In this document: one piece after another, positions 31,419 through 42,596 of the stretch
Numbering within the stretch: the stretch's first letter is position 1
Layout of the letters: each line of letters opens with the position of its first letter
Source of the DNA: Tetracentron sinense
Taxonomy: Eukaryota > Streptophyta > Magnoliopsida > Trochodendrales > Trochodendraceae
Reading direction: 5' to 3'
Length of the DNA stretch: 64,000 nt
Assembly (NCBI GenBank): GCA_015143295.1
Contig: CM026559.1
Location: forward strand, 19,544,826 to 19,608,825
Notes under the pieces: model-generated
Databases searched by the model: none
What the model saw: only the letters and a program-made list of their open reading frames with translations
What the model was told of the DNA's origin: nothing
Program-made: the position numbers and the translations under genes

Positions 31419-34400
31419 GCGTATTGCTAGTGAACGAGTGTCTAGCTCATGTGTTGATCGACACGGGATCGACACATTCTTTTGTATCGCCAAGCCTTGC
31501 CAAAGGTTTTGAGTCTAAGCCGAGTCGCCTACGTCAGGAGTTAACCATTTCGACTCCACTTGGCAAGTCAGTTGACACAGACCAAGGATATCGGAATTGT
31601 ATAGTTCAAGTCGGGCAGTATGAATTGCCGATTGATCTAATCATCCTTGAGTTCCAGGACTTGGACTTCGATGATATTCTCGGGATGGATTGGCTAGCTG
31701 CACACCACGGGCATGTGGCTTGTTTTGAGAAGATGGTGAAGTTCAAGCCAGAAGGCGTCAAGCCATTCCACTTTCATGGACTTCGGAGGAGAGATATAGC
31801 CCGTCTAGCAGTTCTAAGTCTTGCAAATCCGGAGGCATGAGACTCCTCAGCCATACCGGTTGTGAGTGAGTATTTGGATGTGTTTCCCGAGGAATTACTA
31901 GGGTTACCTCCAGATAGGGAGATAGAATTTGCAATAGAGCTTGCTCCTGGAACAGCTCCAATTTCTAAGGCTCCGTACAGGATGGCCCCTATTGAACTGA
32001 AGGAATTAAATGAGCAGATAGAAGAGTTGCAACGGCTTGGTTTCATCCAACCAAGTGTGTCACCGTGGGGAGCACCGGTACTCTTTGTGAAGAAGAAGGA
32101 TGGGTCGCTGAGGATGTGCATCGACTATAGACAGTTGAACAAAGTCACCATCAAGAATCGATACCCCTTACCACGAATAGATGATTTGTTCGACCAATTG
32201 AAAGGAGCAAGGTTCTTCTCCAAGATTGATTTGCGGTCCGGCTATCATCAGTTGAAGATCAAGGCCAAAGATGTGCCAAAGACTGCCTTTAGGACTCGGT
32301 ACGGGCACTACGAGTTCCTAGTTATGCCTTTTGGTCTAACAAATGCACCGGCGGTGTTCATGGATTTGATGAACCGGGTATTCAAGCCTTATCTCGACAA
32401 ATGAGTTATCGTCTTTGTCGATGACATCTTAGTATATTCTCCGACCAGGGAGGATCATGATCGAGATTTTCACCTTACACTTGAGACTCTTCGAGAGCAT
32501 AAACTATACGCCAAGTTGAGTAAGTGCGAATTTTGGTTGGAGAAGGTGGCGTTCCTTGGCCACGTAGTATCTGTCGAGGGTATTTCAGTAGACCCAGCAA
32601 AGATAGAAGCGGTGATGAAATGGGAGAGACCCAAAAGTGTTACCGAGATACGCAGCTTCCTCGGTTTAGCAGGATACTATAGGAGATTCGTAGAGGGATT
32701 CTCCAGCTTAGCGGCACCGCTCACGTATTTGACACGGAAAAATGCTAAGTTCACTTGGAGCGATAAGTGTGAAGCGAGCTTCACGGAGTTAAAGAAGAGG
32801 CTTACTACTGCCCCCATTCTCACAGTGTCGTCTGGGAGTGGAGGTTTCGTGGTTTACAGTGATGCCTCGAATGTTGGGCTAGGATGTGTTCTTATGCAGC
32901 GCGGGAATGTCATCGCCTACGCTTCCCGGCAATTAAAAGAGCATGAAAAGAACTATCCTACTCACGATTTGGAGTTCGCCGCGGTGGTTTTCGCATTAAA
33001 GATTTGGCGGCATTACCTTTATGGGGAAGAGTTTGATATTTTCACGGATCATAAAAGCTTAAAATACCTATTTTCCCAAAAGGAGTTGAATATGCGACAG
33101 CGCCGATGGATGAAATTCTTGAAGGACTATGAGTGTTTGATCCAGTACCATCTGGGCAAGGCTAATGTAGTGGCAGATGCTTTGAGCAGGAAGTCCACTA
33201 GGCTTGTAGCACACATGATGGTGCAAGAGTGGAAGTTGTTGGAAGATGTTTCTAACCTTGATATTAGTTTCAGCCTTCCTACCTCTGGGCCAGTGATGAC
33301 TAATGTCACAGTTAGGCCTTACATATGGGCCATGATCCGAGAATTACAAGAGTTGGATGCCGAACTACTGGCCTATAGAGACAAGTCGGTTCGCGATGGC
33401 AGTAAGGATTTTGCAGTGCAAAGTGATGGGACAATCACATTCAAGGGAAGGATATGTGTTCCAGCCGATGAGAAGCTCAAATTAGAAATCTTAGATGAAG
33501 CTCACCGGTCTAAGTACACTGTGCATCCTGGCGGTACAAAGATGTATTGGAACCTCAAAGGACATTTTGGTGGCGGAACATGAAGAGGGATGTTGCCGAG
33601 TATGTGTCAAGATGCTTGGTATGCCAACAAGTGAAGGCCGAGCATATGAGGCCAGTAGGGCTTATACAATCCCTCCCTATTCCCGAGAGGAAATAGGAGA
33701 ACATCTCCATGGATTTCATCACTGGGTTGCCAAAAACGACAAAGAAATCAGATGCAATATGGGTAGTGGTTGATCGTTTGACAAAATCCGCCCATTTCTT
33801 GCCTTATCGGAGTACGTTCAACTCGAACCAACTTGCAGAATTGTACCTCAAGGAAGTGGTACGGTTGCACGGGGTGCCAGTCGGTATCGTGTCAGACAGG
33901 GATCCAAGATTCACTTCCAGGTTCTGGAAAAGCTTTCAGAGCGCTATGGGTTCCCGTTTGGACTTTAGCACCGCCTTTCATCCTCAGACAGATGGACAGA
34001 CCGAGAGGTTGAACCAGGTTATAGAGGACATGCTCCGAGCTTGCATGTTGGACTTCAAAGGCAGTTGAGAGGATCACTTGCCATTGGTGGAATTCGCCTA
34101 CAATAACAGATATGAGGCGAGCATCCAAATGGCTCCTTTTGAGGCCTGATATGGTCGAAGTTGTAGATCTCCCCTATACTGGGATGAAGTTGGAGAGAGA
34201 AAGATATTGGGCCCGGAATTGATTGAACAAACCGCGAATAAAGTCAAGATCATCAGAGAGAGATTAAAGACGGCTCAGGACAGGCAAAAGAGCTATGCCG
34301 ACACCCGTAGACGAGATCTTGAGTTCCGTATTGGCGATATGGTATTTGTGAAGGTTTCACCGACAAAGGGTGTTATGAGGTTTGGCAAAAGAGGAAAGCT

Positions 34401-34749
34401 CAGCCCGAGGTATGTTGGTCCATTTGAAATTATCACCCGAATTGGTGAAGTTGCATATGGGGTTGCTCTACCCACTCACATGGCGGCGGTTCACAACGTA
34501 TTCCATGTATCTATGCTTCGGAAATATATTCCGGATCCTTCTCATGTGATCGACCTTGATACGCTAGAAGTCCGAGAGGATCTCACTTTGGTGGAAGAGC
34601 AGGTTCAAATTTTGGACCGTAGGGATCAAGTCTTGCGCAATAAGGTCATCCCCTTGGTTCTTGTTCGATGGCAACACCATTCACGAGAAGAAGCTACATG
34701 GGAGCGCGAAGCGGAAGTGAGGAAAAAATATCCTAATTTGTTTGAGTGA
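31419..34749 (+). pseudogene. pol: TEK-C Pol, copy 1
   Basis: Protease DTGSTHSF (about 31450), RT ([20 protein letters not shown]), RNase H ([10 protein letters not shown]), integrase (DDE core at 33709-34068) and chromodomain end (WQHHSREEATWE, stop near 34749). Breaks: TGA at about 31840, TGA at 32401-32403 immediately before the FVDD box, the shared integrase frameshift near 33560, and stops near 33696, 34067 and 34147. It cannot make Pol. Confidence 0.88.
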
Positions 34750-34814
34750 TGTTTATGTAATTTTGTTCTTTATAATCTCTATGTATTGTTCCAATTTCGA
34801 GGACGAAATTTCTG

Positions 34815-34828
34815 TAAGGGGGGGAGGA
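34815..34828 (+). other. TEK-C polypurine tract 1
   Basis: TAAGGGGGGGAGGA before LTR2, preceded by the AATTTCGAGGACGAAATT hairpin at about 34793. Confidence 0.85.
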
Positions 34829-37473
34829 TGTAGAACCCCGGATCTTGATGGCCATGTACGACGAATGATATCATATACTAAAGCATGTAAGAATGTATTT
34901 ATGGTGTATGGGTGTTTGGAATGAAATAGGCAAGAGTATAGAATACTCTTGAGTATTGACAAGGGTTATGCCTTGGCATACCCTCGACTCTAAATAGCCC
35001 TAGCGTTCATACCGCTCGTCGGAATCAAGCGATTCTTTGATTTTTTGAAAGGTAATTGAACCCTCTTTGGGGTTCATGTTGATCACTTGTCTTGGTTTTG
35101 AGTTGGTGTTAGGTCAAAAGACCGATTTCTGAAGTCGGGTCGGTTTAAAATCTGGATTGACGAAACCCAATTTCGGATCAGTCAGGTTTAGGGGCAAAAT
35201 GGTCCAAGAAAAAGGAAGAATTGGAAGTTGTAAAAAAACATAAAAGTTGTTCTCCTTCAAAAGATGAATCCAACGCAAGTTGAATCGTCAAAATCTGACA
35301 AGCGAATCAAAAGTTATGGCCGAGATACGAAAATGCAAAAATGCTGAAGCTTTCTGCAAAAGTTGCGATCACTCGTAGGGACCCTACGAACGATCGTAGC
35401 GGAGCTACGAACGATCTTAGAGTTTCTACGATCGATCATAAAGCCCCAGAAATGCTGGAAACTCTCGGGTGAAACTATGATTGATCGTAGGAAGCTACGA
35501 TCAATCGTAGAAGGCTACGATCGATCGTAAATCTCTACGAACGATCATAGATACGCGATTTTACTTTCTTGGATGCGATTTTTTAGGGGTTTTTCACCCC
35601 TTACACTATAAATAGAAGACTTTAGGAGGGTTTTTGGGTTACCCTAAACCAAGGAGAGTTCCTAGAAAAAGAAGGAAAGGATCTTGAGCATTCCAAAGAG
35701 GGTTTTGCTTGAAACCAAGAAGAGCTTCAATCAAGGGTTGGATCTTCCCCAAATCAAGCTTGGATCATTCAAATCAAGTGAGGATTTCTCAAGGGGCTTC
35801 TTCAACCTAGAAATTGATCCAAAGAGGTTAGTAAACTACTATCTAGCCTTGTTATCATACAAAGATGATTCAAATAGGTGATTTTAATTCTATTATGATA
35901 CAAATAGGAAGTGTGGAAATTTGGGTGAATTAGATCATGAATAAACAATCAAATAGGGTTTTACAAATTGGGGGTTTTTCAATAACAAGGATGAATATGG
36001 CTAAACTTGTAAGAAAATTGTAATACCTTTAAATGAACCATGATTTTAAGTATACGATGATGCAATGACAAACAAGGGATTTTGGGTGAACTTGATTATG
36101 TTCAAATAAGCAAATAAGGATTTAAGATTTTGGGGGTTTTCCAATAAAAGGGTGAATATGACTATAAGTGCAAGTAAGTGTTAATATCCTCCAAGGAACC
36201 ATGATTTTAAGTGTGATATGATGAATTAGGCTTAGAAGCCATGATTGTTATGATGTGACTCAATGAATGAAATGTTCTACATTCTAGAATTGTTTAAGTA
36301 TGTTATGATGCTAATATACCTTGTATGAACCATATGAGTTACTTAAGGTCTTCAAGTATATTATAATGATCATTATGCCTTGCATGAACATGTTTAGTTA
36401 GTTAAAGCTTTCCACATAGATGTTAAAATACTCACAAGCACTCTACGCATGATAAGTATTGCACGACCGTGGTTTTTCTCATAAGCATGAATTTTCAAGA
36501 AAACATAAGAGGATTTTCAAAGGCATTCATAAGTAAGAAGCATACATGCATAAGCATAGACTAAGCCAAACTTTGGGTTAGCATTCTAAGATCGGTTACT
36601 CCACGCTCATAAGGATCAAGTCTAGATCTTGCATGAACTCCACGGATCATAAGTCTCGCAAGGCTTTTCAAGAAATCATAAGAAACTCACAAGTCTAAGA
36701 TCTTGCATATGTCTCCAAGGAGAACAAGCTCACAAGGATCATAAGCTCACAAGTACTCATAAGCTCACAAGAAGCTCATAAGCTCACAAGTACTCACAAG
36801 CTCACAAGAACTCTAAGCTCACAAGAACTCAAAAGAAAACACGAGGCTCACAAGCATTCATAAGAACTCATAAGCATACATGAGAGAGTTTGTTTTCCAT
36901 GAAAAGAACAAGTTTTATGAAAGGTTTTTCCCGACGGGTTTTAAGCATGGATTTTGGTGATTTGTATTCTTTTACGCACTGTATAAAATATTGTGATTAT
37001 GATAGCATTGTTAGCTAGTAGATTTTGCTCGCTGAGTATTCCACGCTCAGCCGTACATGTTATGTCGGCAGGTACACGGACTCCATTTGACATCTGTGAT
37101 CAGGGGCCCTGGATAGAGGAGGATTATGGCGAGAAGGAGCCATATGGAGAGCCTCAGGAGGAGGCAAATGACTTAGACCACTGGCCCTTTTAGAGTGATT
37201 ACATAGAGAGAGAGAGAGAGTACTATCATTTTGTATTTTGATAGGTGGGCATGTCCACCTTTACTTTTGTGATGTATGTACAAACATGGAATACACAGCA
37301 TGTATAGAAAAAAAAATTTTGGATTACGCTTCCGCACATTGGTTTAAGCTTCCGCCTTATTCATGATTATGTTTGTCATGACTTGGATGTTATTACAGGA
37401 TGGTTTGGTATCGGATATGGCACATCACGAGCCAAAGTATCCCTAACTCCTAGGGGTATTTTGGGTCGTGACA
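34829..37473 (+). repeat. TEK-C LTR2 (shared middle LTR)
   Basis: 2645 bp. It is preceded by a polypurine tract and followed by a primer site, so it acts as 3' LTR for the first unit and 5' LTR for the second. Palindrome block 35365-35560, TATA box TATAAATA at 35607-35614, CTCACAAG repeats 36650-36880, conserved hairpin 37031-37051. Confidence 0.92.
37062..37193 (+). CDS. LTR small acidic ORF (TEK-C LTR2)
   Basis: 43 codons, same start, stop and motif as the LTR1 copy, with two or three residue changes in the acidic tail (Glu to Lys, Val to Gly). Confidence 0.5.
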   Translation: MSAGTRTPFDICDQGPWIEEDYGEKEPYGEPQEEANDLDHWPF

Positions 37474-37477
37474 GAGG

Positions 37478-37489
37478 TGGTATCAGAGC
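37478..37489 (+). other. TEK-C primer binding site 2, tRNA-iMet
   Basis: TGGTATCAGAGC, four bases after LTR2. Confidence 0.92.
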
Positions 37490-37580
37490 TTTGGAATTAG
37501 AGTCCCTAGGGTCACTTAGTACTCGATACCATGATCAAAACAAGGCATTAGGATTGAGGAAAGAGTCGTATTCCAAGTAT

Positions 37581-37597
37581 AGACTAATCTTTAGTCT
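37581..37597 (+). other. Leader palindrome AGACTAA-TTAGTCT, copy 2
   Basis: Same inverted repeat as 29814-29830, in the leader of the second unit. Confidence 0.5.
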
Positions 37598-37796
37598 TAG
37601 TCCATAACCGGTTGGAATCCGACCGAACTTAGTACCCTACGCTAGAACCACACATTGTATGACTATCTACTACAATGTATACCTTGATGTATTACTATCA
37701 ATGACCTTATGAATTTGAAATGAGCTTGAAATTGTGATTGAGATGAAGTTGGTTTCCAAGTTAGACTCATGTTCTGCTACTGTTGTGAGGATTAAC

Positions 37797-39049
37797 ATGA
37801 GACGTGGTAGTGGACGGGGTCGCGGTTACCAAACTCAGGGCAACAGTAATGGAGGAGACCCTCCCTCGGGTGATGATCAACCCGATATATCTCAGTTGTT
37901 AAATACTATGGTGGAGACCATCACCATGCTAGCAGCCCGCTGCTACTACTGCGTTGGCACACCCACCTCCTCCACATCACACCTCGGGACTCGAGGCATT
38001 CCGAAGGCTACATCCACCTACCTTTTATGGGACCACCGACCCCATGGTTGCAGAGGCGTGGATTATGCAACTGGAGAAAATATTCCGTGCTCTTCATTGC
38101 ACCGATGAGCAACGGGTAGATTGGGCTGCCTTCATGATGGAAGGAGAAGCCGACTATTGGTGGAGAGCGGCGTTGAGAAAGAGAGACACCGCCAGGGCAG
38201 GAGAGCGGTGGACTTGGGGTGAATTCCTTGATGCCTTCTATGGGCAGTACTTTCCCAAGATTGTCAAGCAACAAAAGGAGATGGAGTTCATGTCCCTAGT
38301 GCAAGGGAATATGAGTGTGGCCGAGTATGAGGCCAAATTCGTTGAATTGTCCCGATTCGCACCACACTTGATCACGACGGAGGAGATGCAAGTCCGGAAA
38401 TTTGAGTATGGGTTGAAGCCCTTCATCAAGGATCGAGTCTCCATTCTTCTAGTGGAGTCTTGGAGAGAGATTGTGGGGAAGGCAAGGATTGCCGAAAAGA
38501 ACTCAGAGGAGTTTCTTAAGAGAAGAGAGGGTGGCTTCGGGAGAGCCATGCAGAAGGGTCAGTCTAGTGGCTCAGCACCACTGGAGAAGAGGGCCAGGAT
38601 TTCCCAGTACCCACCTCCTAGGCCTACACAGACACAGAGGTCTTCGTTTGCATCACCAGTGCCTCGCCCGACTACTTCACAGACACCTCGCCCCGCTTTT
38701 TCTCAGGGCACCAGATATGTACAGCCGTCACCCTCTTCATCCTTTGAGGAGTGTGACTATTGTGGTCGGAGACACCCGACTGGAGAGTGTCGGAGAGCAT
38801 CGGGGGGATGTTTCCATTGTGGCGAGCAGGGCCACATAATTAAAGATTGCCCACGCCGACAGTCACGGGCTCAGCCTCAGGGGAGCAGGCCCCCAGTTCG
38901 GCAGACTTCTCAGCAGGGGTCTTCACAAGCTTCAACATCTAGACCCACACGGCCCACTCAGACCACACAGCAGCCTCGCCAGGCAAACAGAGGCCGGGTC
39001 TTTGCCTTAGCAGAATGGGACGCACAGGCATTAGACGATGTTGTGCAAG
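37797..39049 (+). pseudogene. gag: TEK-C Gag, copy 2 (one frameshift)
   Basis: ATG at 37797 (MRRGSGRGRGY). After a single-base frameshift near 37945 (shared with copy 1) the frame is open to 39087. The core has MQLEKIFRALHC, FVELSRFAPHLI and KFEYGLKPFI. A Pro/Ser/Gln-rich region follows, then CDYCGRRHPTGEC and the CCHC knuckle CFHCGEQGHIIKDC, fully intact. Read without splicing, it ends 12 codons past the donor, giving Gag alone. No ATG suits the second frame, so the frameshift must be bypassed or the copy is dead. Confidence 0.87.
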
Positions 39050-39186
39050 GTACGCGAGAATTTCTAAAGTGTTCAAGTATGAAATGATGAGTGATATAAG
39101 TATATGTATAATCACTTGTATGTCATGCTACCTATACTCTATGTATGTTGCTGAAACCCGCTGATATAGTTAATTACAATGCACAG
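39050..39186 (+). other. Putative intron between gag and pol (TEK-C copy 2)
   Basis: 137 nt with donor CAAG|GTACGCG and acceptor TGCACAG|GCG. Splicing joins Gag to a 719-codon open Pol frame that otherwise has no ATG at its start. This is the clearest case for the intron in the window. Confidence 0.78.
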
Positions 39187-42100
39187 GCGTATTGCTAGTG
39201 AACGAGTGTCTAGCTCATGTGTTGATCGACACGGGATCGACACATTCTTTTGTATCGCCAAGCTTTGCCAAAGGTTTTGAGTCTAAGCCGAGTCGCCTAC
39301 GTCACGAGTTAACCATTTCGACTCCGCTTGGCAAGTCAGTTGACACAGACCAAGGATATCGGAATTGTATAGTTCAAGTCGAGCAGTATGAATTGCCGAT
39401 TGATCTAATCATCCTTGAGTTCCAGGACTTGGACTTCGATGTTATTCTCGGGATGGATTGGCTAGCTGCACACCACGGGCATGTGGCTTGTTTTGAGAAG
39501 ATGGTGAAGTTCAAGCCAGAAGGCATCAAGCCATTCCACTTTCATGGACTTCGGAGGAGAGATATAGCCCGTCTAGCAGCTCTAAGTCTTGAAAATCTGG
39601 AGGCACGAGACTCCTCAGCCATACCGGTTGTGAGTGAGTATTTGGATGTGTTTCCCGAGGAATTACTAGGGTTACCTCCAGATAGGGAGATAGAATTTGC
39701 AATAGAGCTTGCTCCTGGAACGGCTCCAATTTCTAAGGCTCCGTACAGGATGGCCCCTATTGAACTGAAGGAATTAAAGGAGCAGATAGAAGAGTTACAA
39801 CGGCTTGGTTTCATCCAACCAAGTGTGTCACCGTGGGGAGCACCGGTACTCTTTGTGAAGAAGAAGGATGGGTCGATGAGGATGTGCATCGACTATAGAC
39901 AGTTGAACAAAGTCACCATCAAGAATCGATACCCCTTGCCACGAATAGATGATTTGTTCGACCAATTGAAAGGAGCAAGGTTCTTCTCCAAGATTGATTT
40001 GCGGTCCAGCTATCATCAGTTGAAGATCAAGGCCGAAGATGTGCCAAAGACTGCCTTTAGGACTCGGTACAGGCACTACGAGTTCCTAGTTATGCCTTTT
40101 GGTCTAACAAATGCACCGGCGGCGTTCATGGATTTGACGAACCGGGTATTCAAGCCTTATCTCGACAAATGTGTTATCGTCTTTGTCGATGACATCTTAG
40201 TATATTCTCCGACCAGGGAGGATCATGATCGAGATCTTCGCCTTACACTTGAGACTCTTCGAGAGCATAAACTATACGCCAAGTTGAGTAAGTGCAAATT
40301 TTGGTTGGAGAAGGTGGCGTTCCTTGGCCATGTAGTATCTGTCGAGGGTATTTCAGTAGACCCAGCAAGGATAGAAGCGGTGATGAAATGGGAGAGACCC
40401 AAAAGTGTTACCGAGATACGCAGCTTCCTCGGTTTAGCAGGATACTATAGGAGATTCGTAGAGGGATTCTCCAGCTTAGCGGCACCGCTCACGTATTTGA
40501 CACGGAAAAATGCTAAGTTCACTTGGAGCGATAAGTGTGAAGCGAGCTTCACGGAGTTGAAGAAGAGGCTTATTACTGCCCCCATTCTCACAGTGCCGTC
40601 TGGGAGTGGAGGTTTTGTGGTTTACAGTGATGCCTCGAATGTTGGGCTAGGATGTGTTCTTATGCAGCGCGGGAATGTCATCGCCTACGCTTCCCGGCAA
40701 TTAAAAGAGCATGAAAAGAACTATCCTACTCACGATTTGGAGTTGGCCGCGGTGGTTTTCGCATTAAAGATTTGGCGGCATTACCTTTATGGGGAAGAGT
40801 TTGATATTTTCACGGATCATAAAAGCTTAAAATACCTATTTTCCCAAAAGGAGTTGAATATGCGACAGCGCCGATGGATGGAATTATTGAAGGACTATGA
40901 GTGTTCGATCCAGTACCATCATGGCAAGGCTAATGTAGTGGCAGATGCTTTGAGCAGGAAGTCCACTAGGCTGGTAGCACACATGATGGTGCAAGAGTGG
41001 AAGTTGTTGGAAGATGTTTCTAACCTTGATATTAGTTTCAGCCTTCCTACCTCTGGGCCAGTGATGGCTAATGTCACAGTTAGGCCTTACATATGGGCCA
41101 TGATCCGAGAATTACAAGAGTTGGATACCGAACTACTGGCCTATAGAGACAAGTCGGTTCGCGATGGCAGTAAGGATTTTGCAGTGCAAAGTGATGGGAC
41201 AATCACATTCAAGGGAAGGATATGTGTTCCAGCCGATGAGAAGCTCAAATTAGAAATCTTAGATGAAGCTCACCGGTCTAAGTACACTGTGCATCCTGGC
41301 GGCACAAAGATGTATCGGAACCTCAAAGGACATTTTGGTTGCGGAACATGAAGAGGGAAGTTTCCGAGTATGTGTCAAGATGCTTGGTATGCCAACAAGT
41401 GAAGGCCGAGCATATGAGGCCAGCAGGGCTTATACAATCCCTCCCTATTCCCGAGAGGAAATGGGAGAACATCTCCATGGATTTCATCACTGGGTTGCCA
41501 AAAACGACAAAGAAATCAGATGCAATATGGGTAGTGGTTGATCGTTTGACAAAATCCGCCCATTTCTTGCCTTATCGGAGTACGTTCAACTCGAACCAAC
41601 TTGCAGAATTGTACCTCAAGGAAGTGGTACGGTTGCACGGGGTGCCAGTCGGTATCGTGTCAGACAGGGATCCAAGATTCACTTCCAGGTTCTGGAAAAG
41701 CTTTCAGAGCGCTATGGGTTCCCGTTTGGACTTTAGCACCGCCTTTCATCCTCAGACAGATGGACAGACCGAGAGGTTGAACCAGGTTATAAAAGACATG
41801 CTCCGAGCTTGCATGTTGGACTTCAAAGGCAGTTGGGAGGATCACTTGCCATTGGTGGAATTCACCTACAATAACTGCTATCAGGTGAGCATCCAAATGG
41901 CTCCTTTTGAGGCCTTGTATGGTCGAAGTTGTAGATCTCCCCTATACTGGGATGAAGTTGGAGAGAGAAAGATATTGGGCCCGGAATTGATTGAACAAAC
42001 CGCGAATAAAGTCAAGATCATCAGAGAGAGATTAAAGACGGCTCAGGACAGGCAAAAGAGCTATGCCGACACCCGTAGACGAGATCTTGAGTTCCGTATT

Positions 42101-42517
42101 GGCGATATGGTATTTGTGAAGGTTTCACCGACAAAGGGTGTTATGAGGTTTGGCAAAAGAGGAAAGCTCAGCCCGAGGTATGTTGGTCTATTTGAAATTA
42201 TCACCCGAATTGGTGAAGTTGCATACTGGGTTACTCTACCCACTCACATGGCGGCGGTTCACAACGTATTCCATGTATCTATGCTTCGGAAATATATTCC
42301 GGATCCTTCTCATGTGATCGACCTTGATACGCTAGAAGTCCGAGAGGATCTCACTTTGGTGGAAGAGCCGGTTCAAATTTTGGACCGTAGGGATCAAGTC
42401 TTGCGCAATAAGGTCATCCCCTTGGTTCTTGTTCGATGGCAACACCATTCACGAGAAGAAGCTACATGGGAGCGCGAAGCGGAAGTGTGGAAAAAATATC
42501 CTAATTTGTTTGAGTGA
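39187..42517 (+). pseudogene. pol: TEK-C Pol, copy 2 (one frameshift)
   Basis: Open from the acceptor to 41351: protease [11 protein letters not shown] (residues 10-20), RT with [11 protein letters not shown] and [10 protein letters not shown], RNase [22 protein letters not shown] and [10 protein letters not shown], then the integrase HHCC region. A missing T near 41335 (also absent in copy 1) shifts the frame. From 41339 the second frame is open to the natural stop at 42517, with CLVCQQVKAEH, MDFITGLP, VSDRDPRF, HPQTDGQTERLNQ and the chromodomain-type tail RWQHHSREEATWE. All catalytic residues I can check are present. The tail is expected to steer integration to marked chromatin. Confidence 0.9.
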
Positions 42518-42582
42518 TGTTTATCTAATTTTGTTCTTTATAATCTCTATGTATCGTTCCAATTTCGAGGACGAAATTTCTG

Positions 42583-42596
42583 TAAGGGGGGGAGGA
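42583..42596 (+). other. TEK-C polypurine tract 2
   Basis: TAAGGGGGGGAGGA before LTR3, after the AATTTCGAGGACGAAATT hairpin at about 42560. Confidence 0.85.
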
